Assembly: GCA_016713535.1 (NCBI GenBank)
Contig: JADJOY010000007.1
Location: forward strand, 132,542-196,541
Direction of reading: 5' to 3'
DNA: 64,000 nucleotides
Source of the DNA: Deltaproteobacteria bacterium
GTDB lineage: Bacteria; JADJOY01
Part shown: piece after piece, positions 53,813-62,690 of the stretch
Numbering within the stretch: position 1 is the stretch's first letter
How the letters are laid out: the number at the start of each line of letters is the position of its first letter
The notes under the pieces: generated by a model
Database searches by the model: none
Told to the model about the DNA's origin: nothing
The model's input: only the letters and a program-made list of their open reading frames with translations
Translations under genes and position numbers: made by a program

Positions 53813-54308
53813 CGTCGAGGGTCTCCTTCAGGCACTTCGAGCACAGCACCGTGCGCGGACCGGGCAGCTCCCGGACCGCGATCGCGCCCTTGCTTCCCTT
53901 GGCCAGGATCTTGTTGCAGCGATCGCACACCGCGTTCACCGCGAGCAGCGACTCCTGCCAGCCGACGATCGGCGCGGGCGGAGCGCCCGCGGCCACGGGC
54001 TCGGCGCGCTCACGCGTGCGAATCCCTCCACCCTCGCGCGAGCCAGCCGCGGGCGCCGCGCGGCGCGCCGCCGTGTCGGGGGGCTCGCCCCGCGCCGAGC
54101 GCGCGATGCTCGCGCTGTCCGAGAGCACGTCCTCCACGAGGCCGAAGGTGTTGAGGAGGATGTTGCGCACCAGGTTCGACACCGAGAGCCCGAGGCTCGC
54201 CGCCTTGGTGCGCAGCTCCTGGTCGAGGCTCTCGGAGATCCGCGCGTGCAGCACCTTCTCCTTGCGCTCGCGTTCGTCCTTGTCGTCTCGATCGTCGATC
54301 TCGGCCAT
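53787..54308 (-). CDS. ribbon-helix-helix protein with C-terminal zinc ribbon
   Basis: A 173-residue protein. Residues about 14-60 (KVLHARISESLDQELRTKAASLGLSVSNLVRNIL) have the strand-helix-helix pattern of MetJ/Arc regulators. A disordered Ala/Arg linker follows. The C-terminal 50 residues carry CDRCNKIL...VLCSKCLKE, a zinc ribbon. The last residues are DDDHAHDDE. GGAGGGCAGGGA precedes the ATG. A perfect palindrome (54328-54344) near the start is a likely operator for autoregulation. Translationally linked to the ABC1 kinase by a 26-base overlap. Confidence 0.75.
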   Translation of the reverse strand: MAEIDDRDDKDERERKEKVLHARISESLDQELRTKAASLGLSVSNLVRNILLNTFGLVEDVLSDSASIARSARGEPPDTAARRAAPAAGSREGGGIRTRERAEPVAAGAPPAPIVGWQESLLAVNAVCDRCNKILAKGSKGAIAVRELPGPRTVLCSKCLKETLDDDHAHDDE

Positions 54309-54327
54309 TCCCTGCCCTCCGCCCGAA

Positions 54328-54344
54328 GTATCACTTTGTGATAC
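54328..54344. promoter_or_regulatory. palindromic operator GTATCAC-TTT-GTGATAC
   Basis: A perfect 7-base inverted repeat with a 3-base centre, 20 bases upstream of the ribbon-helix-helix gene. Further up on the reverse strand is TTGACG (54369-54374), a plausible -35, placing the palindrome at or just after the -10. Fits an autorepressor site. Confidence 0.65.
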
Positions 54345-54400
54345 ATCAATGTCATACGTGTCACACGCCGTCAAGGGCTCGAGCGCCGCGCGGCGCGGGC

Positions 54401-55318
54401 TCAGCCGGAGGTCAGCGTGTCGATGGCCTCGATCGGCGCCGGCTCGCCGCGCGCCGCGAACGCCAGCACCACCGGCCCCGCGAGCGAGAGCGCGACGCCG
54501 ATGCCACGGTGGGCGTCGAAGCGCTCGCCGAACACCCACGCCGCCGCGATCATCGGCACCACCGTGGTGACCCCGGTGCAGATCGGCGTGATCAGCGCCA
54601 CCCGCCCGTGGGCGAAGGCCGCCTGCACGAACACCGTGCCGAGCACCACCCACAAGAGCACCGCGTAGAGCGGCGCGCTCGTGACCACGTGGAGCCACGA
54701 CGCGAACGAGCTCAGGTCGAGATGTCCGAGCGCCTCGCCGGCGTGCCACGTCATGACCTTCATGTAGAGGTTCTGGAGCCCGAACGCGAGCCCGGCCGCG
54801 AGCGCGAGCATGAACTCGGCGCTCACCGCGCCGCGCCGCTCACCGCGCCCGAGCTGTGTGCCCACGATCAACGCCACCGCGAGCGCGGTCAGCCCGGCGA
54901 GCGGCCCGAACGCCGGCCGCACCGAGGTGCTCTCGAGCGGCGACATCGACACCACCACCGCACCCGCGATCCCGATCGCCACGCCGAGCCACTCGCGGCG
55001 CCCGAGGCGCTCGCCGAAGAGCCCGACACCGATCGCCATGGCCCACAGGTTGCTGGTGTTGAAGAGCGGCTGGACCAGGCTCAGGTCTCCATTGGCCATG
55101 GCCTGGACCTGGACCAGGCCGCCGACCACGCCGAGGCCCATGCCGAGAAGCCACACCCAGTTGCCGAGCAAGGCGCGCACCACCGCTCGCCACCGATGCA
55201 GCAGCGTCGCGAAGCCGATGTCGGGAAAGTCGGACGCCACTCCGTGTTTCTGGAGGGTGAAGCCCACTCCGATCATCGCCGCCGAAGCGAGCGCCAAACC
55301 GACCGCGTTCCCCGCCAA
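54401..55318 (-). CDS. EamA/DMT-family transporter
   Basis: A 305-residue membrane protein with about ten helices in two similar halves, the drug/metabolite transporter layout. GDLSLVQPLFNTSNLWAMAIGVGLFGERLGRREWLGVAIG in the first half and VALITPICTGVTTVVPMIAAAWVFGERFDAHRGIG in the second carry the EamA GE-R pattern. The TTG at 55318 is chosen for GAGGGG seven bases upstream. Substrate unknown. It lies upstream of the ribbon-helix-helix gene by 92 bases, with the palindrome between them. Confidence 0.82.
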   Translation of the reverse strand: MAGNAVGLALASAAMIGVGFTLQKHGVASDFPDIGFATLLHRWRAVVRALLGNWVWLLGMGLGVVGGLVQVQAMANGDLSLVQPLFNTSNLWAMAIGVGLFGERLGRREWLGVAIGIAGAVVVSMSPLESTSVRPAFGPLAGLTALAVALIVGTQLGRGERRGAVSAEFMLALAAGLAFGLQNLYMKVMTWHAGEALGHLDLSSFASWLHVVTSAPLYAVLLWVVLGTVFVQAAFAHGRVALITPICTGVTTVVPMIAAAWVFGERFDAHRGIGVALSLAGPVVLAFAARGEPAPIEAIDTLTSG

Positions 55319-55474
55319 CGTGCTTCCCCTCGATCCCGGCACCGGCCGGCGGTGAGCTCGCGGCGCGCATCCTCCCCCGCGCCGCGCACCACGATACCCG
55401 CGCGGGGGCGGCGCTGGCACGCGCACCCCGGCAGGGGCCAGCGGCCCGGAACCCGTGGGGCTCCGGGCTCGATC

Positions 55475-58207
55475 TCAGTGCCGGTGGACGAAGCGTCCGT
55501 CCGCGGCGGGGGCGCGCGGGTCGGCGGCGCCCGGCAGCACCCAGCGATCCACCAGGAGCCCGTCGGGAGGCGCGACCGTGGCCTGCGCGGGTCCGCCGGC
55601 GCCGGGTCCCGGCGCGATCCAGCCGGCCGGCACGTTCCCGAACACCCGCCGCGGCGGCTGCATCGGCTGGCGCCGCGGATCGTCCTCGGCGAGCGTCGCC
55701 GCGTCGTACGCGAGCGCCGCCTCGGAGAGCCCGCCCTGGCCGTGCGGGGTGTGGCAGGTCAGGCAGAACGGGTTGCGCGACGAGTCCGGACGCGGCGCGC
55801 CGGCACGCAGCGGCCCCTCGGGGAAGTTGATGCGGCGCCGCTCGGAGACCGTGCCCTCGGGGAGGTTCGCGACGTGCGCCCCGAAGTCGCGGGCGTAGTC
55901 GTGGAAGCACGCGAAGCGCGCGTCGCTCCCCTCACCCACCAGCGCCGCGGTCTCGCCGTGCGCCCACCCGGGGTAACGCGCCGCGATCGACTCCCACCTG
56001 GCGTTCCCCCGCAGCCCGAGCAGCGTCCCCTCGGCGTGGTTGCACGCGACCTCCGGGTTCACGTCGTGGGCGAGGACCTTGAAGTCGTCGACCCAGCCGC
56101 GGAAGCCGGCCACTCCCGGGCCGGCGGCGCCCACCACCAGCTCACCCTCGCCCACCGTGAAGAGCGGGCTCGACGACTCGAAGCGGTCGAACGCGAATCC
56201 GTCGACGAGCAGCGTGACTACCCGGTTTCCCGCCGCGAGCCCGAGTCCGAGGTGCAGCCAGCGCTCGCCGACCTCGCGCGCCGGCACCTGCACGGTGTGC
56301 ACCACCGCGCCGCCCGCGACGTACTCGAGGCGCTCGGTGCCCGCGAGGCGCAGCGCGCTGCCGTCCGGGAAGGTGACGAGCACCCGCGCGTCGCCCCCGT
56401 TGGCGCGCGCGTCGACGAAGAGGCCCACGTACCACGGCACGTCGAGGATCGAGCGGCTGTGCGCCGGCACCGGGTAGACGATCCCGTCGGTGCCGTCAAG
56501 CCAGGAGCCGTTCCCCTCGATGCCACCGAGCGCCACCGGCTCGATGCGCCCGCTGCCCGCGGCGACGCGTCCGAAGGGCGGCACCTGCCAGCCGAGCGAG
56601 GTCGCGGCGTTCTGCACGTGGACTTCCTCGGCGAGGTCGGGGACGAGGATCAGCACGTCCGGCGGCAACCGGATCGGCACCAGCAGCGTGCGCACCTGCC
56701 CGTTCCAGTAGTGCGGGACGCCGAGCGTCTCGCCGCGCTCGTTGCGGTGCTGCGTCACCGACCCTTGCATGTTGGAGACGATGAACGCGTTGGGATCGAC
56801 GTAGTCGTCGAACGCGATCTCGTCGGTGCCCACCCCGGTGCCCATGATCCACACCACGTCGCGGGGCGTGATGGGAGTCGCGTCGAAGTGGTGGTTGGGG
56901 AGGTTCTGGAGCGAGTCCAGGATGTTCGCGTTCCCCGAGTAGCCGCGCGGCGACGGCGAGTCGGCGCCGCCCTCGGCTCCTGACGCGCGCCCGGCGCCGA
57001 AGCGCACCGCCACGTCCGCGCCGCCCGCGTCGCGGTAGAGCTTCACCCGCTGGTGGGTCGCCGCCGCCACGCCCACCGCCCAGTCGCTGTTGTTGATGAG
57101 CCCATCGAGGTGGACGAGCTTGCCGTGGGTCCAGAGCCCCGCGACCAGGAAGCCGCGGTCCCAGTCCACCGGCTCCGGGTAGCGTTCGCAGCCCGGCCAC
57201 CAGCACTCGTGCGGGAACAGGGTCTGCGAGGTCTCGGAGAGCCGCCCCGGGACGCCGGTCATGAACACGTTGGTGCCTTCGCGATCGACCCACGGGTAGC
57301 TGCCGCCCATGTCCTCGCCGTCCGGGATCGGCGCGCCCTCCGAGTCGCGGAACGGGTAGGCCGCGAGCCCGTACGTGCCGACCATCGCCGGATCGAAGGG
57401 CGCATGCGACATGGGGTTGAACTGGGTCCAGCCGCGCACGTCGCAGGGCGCCGCGTCGGGTGACAGTACCGAGTAGCCGAGGTCGTAGAAGCGCACCAGG
57501 GTCTCGCCGGTCACCGGGTTGGTCCACGCCCGCGGCGCGCCGCCGAAGCGACCGGTGAGCAGGCGGCCGTCCTGGGTGATCGCGGGCTCGGTCCACTCGG
57601 TGGAGAGCGGCACGACCGCGCCCGCCACCGGCTCGCCGAGCTCGACGCGCGCCAGCCGCGCGTCGCGGGTCTTGGGCGCGGCGACCTCGACGTGGACGGG
57701 CGTGCCCCAGAACTGGATGCCGAGGAAGGACTGCGAGGTGGTGCTGACGATCGTGAAGTCGTAGCAGTCGTGCGCCTGGGCGTCCCCGCAGGCGTACGGG
57801 TTGGGCCGCTCGCCCGGGCCCGGGAACTCGCCGGTCGGATCGCAGATCGCGTGGTGGCCCACCGTGGTGACGCCGGGCAGCATCCCTGCTGGCAGCGGCA
57901 CCTCGAGCGGTGACGCCTCCGCGAGGATCTCGGGCCCCGGCGGCCCGCTCAGGATCGGCTGACCGAGCTTCTCGGGAACGAACAGCCAGAACGAGATCGT
58001 CCGCGGGCCGCCCTGGACGCGCACCGCGACGCGGCCGTCCATGGTGGTGCGATGGCCCGGGACCTGGGGGTGCGTGTACTCGGCGGCATCGTCGACGAGT
58101 GCCACGTCCCGCGCGATGGCCGGCGGCTCGGGGCGATCGGTGCTCGGGCAGCCCGCGAGCGCGAGCGCCGCCATGACCCTCATCGAAGTCAGCCACGGAC
58201 GCGACAC
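55475..58207 (-). CDS. large lipoprotein with LamG-like domain and one haem-c motif
   Basis: A 910-residue exported lipoprotein: signal ends MAALALAGC. The central region is Trp/Gly-rich beta sequence without a recognised family. Residues about 590-760 look like a concanavalin/LamG sandwich (VPWYVGLFVDARANGGDARV, VGERWLHLGLGLAAGNRVVTLLVDGFAFD, FRGWVDDFKVLAHDVN). Near the C-terminus FCLTCHTPHGQGG is a single CxxCH haem-c site. Possible surface multidomain protein in electron transfer or polymer binding; function unknown. GTG 58207 follows GGAGGAGAGAATC. Confidence 0.72.
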   Translation of the reverse strand: MSRPWLTSMRVMAALALAGCPSTDRPEPPAIARDVALVDDAAEYTHPQVPGHRTTMDGRVAVRVQGGPRTISFWLFVPEKLGQPILSGPPGPEILAEASPLEVPLPAGMLPGVTTVGHHAICDPTGEFPGPGERPNPYACGDAQAHDCYDFTIVSTTSQSFLGIQFWGTPVHVEVAAPKTRDARLARVELGEPVAGAVVPLSTEWTEPAITQDGRLLTGRFGGAPRAWTNPVTGETLVRFYDLGYSVLSPDAAPCDVRGWTQFNPMSHAPFDPAMVGTYGLAAYPFRDSEGAPIPDGEDMGGSYPWVDREGTNVFMTGVPGRLSETSQTLFPHECWWPGCERYPEPVDWDRGFLVAGLWTHGKLVHLDGLINNSDWAVGVAAATHQRVKLYRDAGGADVAVRFGAGRASGAEGGADSPSPRGYSGNANILDSLQNLPNHHFDATPITPRDVVWIMGTGVGTDEIAFDDYVDPNAFIVSNMQGSVTQHRNERGETLGVPHYWNGQVRTLLVPIRLPPDVLILVPDLAEEVHVQNAATSLGWQVPPFGRVAAGSGRIEPVALGGIEGNGSWLDGTDGIVYPVPAHSRSILDVPWYVGLFVDARANGGDARVLVTFPDGSALRLAGTERLEYVAGGAVVHTVQVPAREVGERWLHLGLGLAAGNRVVTLLVDGFAFDRFESSSPLFTVGEGELVVGAAGPGVAGFRGWVDDFKVLAHDVNPEVACNHAEGTLLGLRGNARWESIAARYPGWAHGETAALVGEGSDARFACFHDYARDFGAHVANLPEGTVSERRRINFPEGPLRAGAPRPDSSRNPFCLTCHTPHGQGGLSEAALAYDAATLAEDDPRRQPMQPPRRVFGNVPAGWIAPGPGAGGPAQATVAPPDGLLVDRWVLPGAADPRAPAADGRFVHRH

Positions 58208-58423
58208 GATTCTCTCCTCCCGCGCCCGCGCCAGCCCGGCGCGCACGGCACACCTTCCGCTCGAGTACGACCGTTCCGTTTCCTCGACGATAGGTGCGTG
58301 GCCCGAGCGCGGTCAAACCGCGCCGACCGCCGCCGCTCTTGTGAGCCACGCGCAGAGGGACTAGCGTCTCGCGGCTCTCGAAACCGTCTGCCCGCGCGGA
58401 GCGCGCGCGAGCGAGGTGAGGAC

Positions 58424-59301
58424 ATGAAGATCGGACTTTCGCCGGGCTCGCGAGCCCCTTCGCCACCCGCGACGTGGTCCTCGAGCTGGCGCGCGGCGCC
58501 GACGAGCGCGGCTTCCACTCGATCTGGCTCGGCGAGCACGTGCTGCTCTTCGACGAGTACCGCTCGCGCTACCCCTACTCCGAGGAAGGCCGGCTGCCGG
58601 GCTCCTCCGAGAACGGCATGCTCGAGCAGTTCACGACGCTCTCGTTCATGGCGGCCGTGACCACCCGCATCCGCCTCGGCACCGGCGTCGCCCTGGTCCC
58701 GCAGCGCAACCCGATCTACACGGCCAAGGAGGTGGCGGCGGTCGACTGGCTCTCGGGTGGACGCTTCGACTTCGGCGTGGGCGTGGGCTGGCTCGAAGAG
58801 GAGTTCGCGGCCCTCGGCGTTCCGTTCGAGCGGCGCGGCGCGCGCTGCCGCGACTACCTGGCGATGATGAAGAAGCTGTGGAGCGAGCCGGTCGCCGAGC
58901 ACACGAGCGAGTTCTACCGCCTACCCAAGAGCTACCAGGACCCCAAGCCGCTCCAGCAGCCACACCCGCCGATTCACTTCGGCGGCGAGAGCGACGCCGC
59001 CCTCAAGCGTGTCGCCGACCTGGGCCAGGGCTGGCACGGCTTCTCGCTCCAGCCCGAGGCAGTGGGCGAGCGGCTCGCGGTGCTCGAGCGCATGCTCGCC
59101 GAGCGCGGCCGCAAGCGCGCCGAGATCGAGGTCACGATCTGCCCGTACTTCACCGGCTGTGACCTCGACAAGGTGAAGCGCTACCGCGACGCGGGCGTCG
59201 ACCAGGTCACGATCCTGTTCTTCGCGCCGAGCCCGGAGCTGGTGGCGCCGACCCTCGACGGCCTGGTCGAGGAGATCGTCGAGCCCGCGCGCGCCCTGTG
59301 A
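58424..59301 (+). CDS. F420/flavin-dependent luciferase-like oxidoreductase, frameshifted near start
   Basis: About 292 residues. The N-terminus MKIGLSPG is in one frame from the ATG at 58424. After G8 the sense continues in the next frame as (F)ASPFATRDVVLELARGADERGF, so one base, most simply a T at 58447/58448, is missing. The rest is a clear LLM barrel: SIWLGEHVLLFDEYRSRYPY, VTTRIRLGTGVALVPQRNP, WLSGGRFDFGVGVGWLEEEF and PPIHFGGESDAALKRVADLG, like the F420-dependent LLM subgroup. Either an assembly error or a new pseudogene. GAGGTGAGGAC precedes the ATG. Confidence 0.75.
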
Positions 59302-59319
59302 GGGCGAAAAGCGGCCTTG

Positions 59320-59460
59320 GGGGCGTATTTTCGCCCTATTTCACCGCGGTCTCCGTTGATCCTGATAGCTGTTTGTTGCAGTTTTCCATGGCGAAAAGTA
59401 GTAATTCTCGCTGGCGACTTGTGATCATTTTCACTGGCAGATTGTGAATTTTGCGAAGGA
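59320..59460. other. AT-rich island, possible mobile-element end
   Basis: Sequence here is far less GC-rich than its surroundings. It has two imperfect direct repeats, TGGCGACTTGTGATCATTTT (59412-59431) and TGGCAGATTGTGAATTTT (59436-59453), of the type seen at ends of IS21-like elements. No transposase is present. It falls between convergent genes. Confidence 0.4.
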
Positions 59461-59485
59461 CGCCAGGATCGAGGTCGGGCGCGGC

Positions 59486-59560
59486 GGCGGTGAGGGACCA
59501 CCGCCCTCCAGCACTGGATCGGGAATCGATCGGCTTGGAGGGCCGCGATCCTTCGCGGCC
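59486..59560. repeat. hairpin repeats, family 2, between convergent genes
   Basis: GGCGGTG-AGGGAC-CACCGCC followed by CTCCAG (59486-59511), matching the AGGGAC-loop unit at 42934, then GGCCGCGA-TCCT-TCGCGGCC (59541-59560). Likely terminates both the LLM gene and the GH99-like gene. Confidence 0.7.
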
Positions 59561-59577
59561 GCCGCGCCCGGTCCAAA

Positions 59578-60828
59578 TCAGCGCGGCAGCTCGCTGCTGA
59601 GTCCCGCGAGGGCGTCGAGGTACTTGGTGCCGTTGCCCTGGACGACGGCGCCTTCGGTGAGGAACGGATCGGAGGTGGGCCCGCCGACCGCGGGTTCGAG
59701 CTGGCTGCCTTCGTTCCACTCGTTGAAGGTCGTGCTCAGGACCAGGGGTGACTCGCCGATGAACGGGCGCACCCAGCGGTCCCACGACTGCGCGAGGAAG
59801 AGCTCGCCCGAGGCGCGCTCGCGCGGCACCGTGCAGTAGGCGAGCCCGGGGCGCACGCCACGGTCGTTGTAGCCGGGCAGGAGGGTCGGCACGAACTCGA
59901 CGCCCACCCGCCGCGCGGCGTCGCGATAGCTCACGTAGAGGTCGTGGGTGTCGGAGAGGAAGCGATCGATCCCGGCGTCGCCGCAGAAGCGGCCGTCGCT
60001 GTAGAGCGGGTTGTAGGTCCACACCGCGTCGAAGGCCGCCAGGCGCGTCAGGTTGGGCTCCCGTTCGTTCAGGATGCGGCCGTCCTCGCCGGTCACGTAC
60101 CAGTAGACCTCTTCGCCCACCAGGTAGGGGTCCATCCCCTGCGCCCGCATCGCGTCGCGCAGCCGCCGCACGGTGTCGCCGAAGCCGCCGGTGAAGCTGC
60201 GCGTGAGGTAGAGGAACACCACCGGCCGGTCGTCCACCTTCAGGTACGAGGGGTGCCCGAACACCTCGCGCCCGAGCGCCGTGAGATCGTCGATCAGGAT
60301 CCGCTCGCCCTCGGCATCGAGGCGCAGGATGCCGGTGCCGGAGACGTCGACCAGCCCCTGCACCTCGTAGAGCAGCGCGGTGCGCTGCCGGCCCAGGCCA
60401 AAGCCCGCGCGGTAGTAGTCGAGGACGCGCTCGCGGGCGCGGACCAGCGTCTCGTCGCCACCGGTGCCCGGACGCGGCACGGGCCACACGTCGAACAGGA
60501 AGAAGTCGAGCCCGCCCTGGCGCGCGAACACCGAGTGCGCGGCGAGCGTGACGGAGCCCGAGCCGTACTCGCCGAGGAGCGGCGCGATCGGCGGCTCGAG
60601 CTTCTGGCCATAGGTGCCGAAGCCCCAGTTCTCGGGGAACCACGAGTAGTAGGCCGCGCCGAGCGCCGAGGTGCGACTGCGGCCCTGCAACGGGTCACCG
60701 CCGCCGCTCGAGCCCCCGCAGCCGGACGTCCACACCGTCGAGGCGACCGCGACGGCGGCGAGCAGCGCCGCGCGCACAGCGCTCGGGCCACGCACCGCGC
60801 CGGTGCGGCGGAGAAACGGAGCGATCAC
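59578..60828 (-). CDS. GH99-like (WbsX-type) glycosidase lipoprotein
   Basis: A 416-residue predicted lipoprotein (VASTVWTSGC, lipobox TSGC), followed by a Ser/Gly linker. The barrel has LGAAYYSWFPENWGF at the start, GLDFFLFDVWPV, VVFLYLTRSF, AVWTYNPLYSDG and the diagnostic late motif TTFNEWNEGSQLEP, as in GH99 endo-alpha-mannosidase-like and WbsX-type domains of polysaccharide loci. So it may cleave or trim an alpha-linked glycan at the cell surface. GTG 60828 is the best start; no clear ribosome site. It diverges from the UbiA gene. Confidence 0.75.
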   Translation of the reverse strand: MIAPFLRRTGAVRGPSAVRAALLAAVAVASTVWTSGCGGSSGGGDPLQGRSRTSALGAAYYSWFPENWGFGTYGQKLEPPIAPLLGEYGSGSVTLAAHSVFARQGGLDFFLFDVWPVPRPGTGGDETLVRARERVLDYYRAGFGLGRQRTALLYEVQGLVDVSGTGILRLDAEGERILIDDLTALGREVFGHPSYLKVDDRPVVFLYLTRSFTGGFGDTVRRLRDAMRAQGMDPYLVGEEVYWYVTGEDGRILNEREPNLTRLAAFDAVWTYNPLYSDGRFCGDAGIDRFLSDTHDLYVSYRDAARRVGVEFVPTLLPGYNDRGVRPGLAYCTVPRERASGELFLAQSWDRWVRPFIGESPLVLSTTFNEWNEGSQLEPAVGGPTSDPFLTEGAVVQGNGTKYLDALAGLSSELPR

Positions 60829-60951
60829 GAGCGAGTCGAGAGGGAACGGAACGGTGCGGTTCGGAAGCGGTGGCGAGCGCCGCTCGCCAAGCCGGATTCG
60901 TACCCGTTCTCTTAGACTTCGGCAACCACGCGGCGCGGAAACGAGGGATCG

Positions 60952-62007
60952 ATGGCGGCGGTCGGCAACTGGGTGGAGATCGTCCGGACCTGCAATCTGC
61001 AGCCGGAAAAGAAGATGGACCTGGTGAGCAAGTGGCTCATCATCACTCGCGCGTGCGTGTTCGCGATCACGGTGCTCTCCGCGGCGATCGGCGGCCTGCT
61101 CGCCGCCAACGACGGCCACTTCCACCTCGGCCACTTCCTGCTGGTGACGCTCGCGCTGGTCGTCGCGCACGCCGCCAACAACATGGTGAACGACCTCTTC
61201 GACGTGATCCACGGCGTCGACACCGCGGACTACCACCGCGCCAACTACGCGCCCCACCCCATCCTCGGCGGCCTCGTCACCCGGCAAGGGCTGATCGGCG
61301 CGATCGCGGTGTGCAACGTGATCGACCTGGCGGTCGCGTTCTATCTCTCGATCACGTGCGGCTGGACCGTGATGGTGTTCGCCGTGGTCGGGCTCGCGAC
61401 GAGCGTCTTCTACGTGGCGCCGCCGCTCAAGCTCAAGCACCGCGGGCTCGGCGAACCGGCGATCTTCCTGATCTGGGGCCCGCTCATGATCGGCGGCACC
61501 TACTACGTGCTGGCGGGCCAGGTGCCCGAGCACGTGTGGCTGGCGTCGGTGCCGTACGGCCTCGCGATCACCGCCTCGCTGATGGGGAAGCACCTCGACA
61601 AGGCCGACAAGGACCGCGCCAAGGGTGTCCGCACGCTGCCGGTCGTGCTCGGCGATCGCCTCGGCCGCAAGGTCACCCAGCTCATGGTTTGGGGCTTCTA
61701 CCTGCTCACCGTCGGGCTCGTGGCGTCCGGGCGCCTGCCGTGCTGGTCGCTGCTCACGCTCTTCACCCTGCCCGCCGCGAGCCGCTTCATCGAGACCCTC
61801 GGCGATCCGCCGCCCGCCACTCCGCAAGAAGCGTTCGAGCGCGCCGCCGACGTGATCCCCTCCGACCTGAAGAAGCGCGTGCGCATGGACGCGCCCGCCG
61901 CCGCGTATCCGCTGTGGCCGCTCTGGTACGTGGCGTGGGGGATGTGGTGGGGCCGCTACGCGGGCGGCGCCTTCGTCCTCGGCCTCGCGATCGCCGCGCT
62001 CACGTAG
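60952..62007 (+). CDS. UbiA-family prenyltransferase (MenA-like)
   Basis: A 351-residue integral membrane prenyltransferase with about eight or nine helices. The first Asp motif is NNMVNDLFDVIHGVDTADY, the second KHLDKADKDRAKGVRTLPVVLG, both of which bind Mg-diphosphate. This is closest to 1,4-dihydroxy-2-naphthoate octaprenyltransferase-type enzymes, which would make menaquinone, but heme O or other aromatic acceptors are possible. GAGGGATCG precedes the ATG. The last 44 codons and about 135 downstream bases are repeated in tandem. Confidence 0.85.
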   Translation: MAAVGNWVEIVRTCNLQPEKKMDLVSKWLIITRACVFAITVLSAAIGGLLAANDGHFHLGHFLLVTLALVVAHAANNMVNDLFDVIHGVDTADYHRANYAPHPILGGLVTRQGLIGAIAVCNVIDLAVAFYLSITCGWTVMVFAVVGLATSVFYVAPPLKLKHRGLGEPAIFLIWGPLMIGGTYYVLAGQVPEHVWLASVPYGLAITASLMGKHLDKADKDRAKGVRTLPVVLGDRLGRKVTQLMVWGFYLLTVGLVASGRLPCWSLLTLFTLPAASRFIETLGDPPPATPQEAFERAADVIPSDLKKRVRMDAPAAAYPLWPLWYVAWGMWWGRYAGGAFVLGLAIAALT

Positions 62008-62520
62008 TCGCGAGCGGTGACGCGCGCACACCTCGGGCGGCCGCAGGGGCCGCCCCTACCGAGTACGGCCCACGACACCGGCCCTGCGAGGCGTTCACCG
62101 CGGACCGTGCCGGCATCGATACCTGGCGATGCGTCCGTCGTCGCGTGAAGCGCGTGCGCATGGACGCGCCCGCCGCCGCGTATCCGCTGTGGCCGCTCTG
62201 GTACGTGGCGTGGGGGATGTGGTGGGGCCGCTACGCGGGCGGCGCCTTCGTCCTCGGCCTCGCGATCGCCGCGCTCACGTAGTCGCGAGCGGTGACGGCA
62301 CCTCGGGCGGGGGCCGCCCCACAGTAGGACACCGGCCCTGCGAGGCGTTCACCGCGGACCGTGCCGGCATCGTACCTGGCGACGCGTCCGTCGTCGCGTG
62401 AAGGCGGGCTGGGCGTTGTGGCCGGCTGGTACGTGGCGTGGGGGGATGTGGTGGGGGCCGCTACGCGGGCGGCGCCTTCGTCCTCGGCCTCGCGATCGCC
62501 GCGCTCACGTAGTCGCCAAG
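61875..62520 (+). repeat. tandem triplication of the UbiA gene 3' end and spacer
   Basis: Unit 1 starts about 61875, unit 2 about 62150 (offset 275). The stop regions CACGTAG fall at 62001, 62276 and 62506, so unit 3 is 45 bases shorter. Units 1 and 2 are almost identical in the coding part (MDAPAAAYPLWPLWYVAWGM); unit 3 has several small deletions. The spacer (CACCTCGGGCGG..., GACACCGGCCCTGCGAGGCG) is repeated too, with deletions in unit 2. Units 2 and 3 are non-functional gene ends. Confidence 0.88.
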
Positions 62521-62535
62521 GGCGACGCAAGCACA

Positions 62536-62690
62536 CACCGGGCGGCCGCAGGGGCCGCCCCTACGAGGACGGTCCACGACACCGGCCCCGCCGGGTGAAT
62601 GCCTCGTAGGGGCGGGGCCTGTCGCCGGTTGGAGCGCGCCCGCTCCGTCGGGCGCCAGCGCTCCGATCGCCGCCCGATCAGTCCGCGCGG
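62536..62690 (+). repeat. GGGCGGCC/GGCCGCCC hairpin and family 2-like unit
   Basis: GGGCGGCCGCAGGGGCCGCCC, followed by CTACGAG, a word also found after 62036; then GTAGGGGCGGGGCCTG and GGCGCCAGCG near 62655. Lies between convergent genes and runs into the metallophosphoesterase stop. Terminator function is likely. Confidence 0.5.

Noticed and set aside
62146-62282. Small gene repeating the UbiA C-terminus
   Set aside because: It is the second unit of a tandem duplication, with no ribosome site and a decayed third unit.
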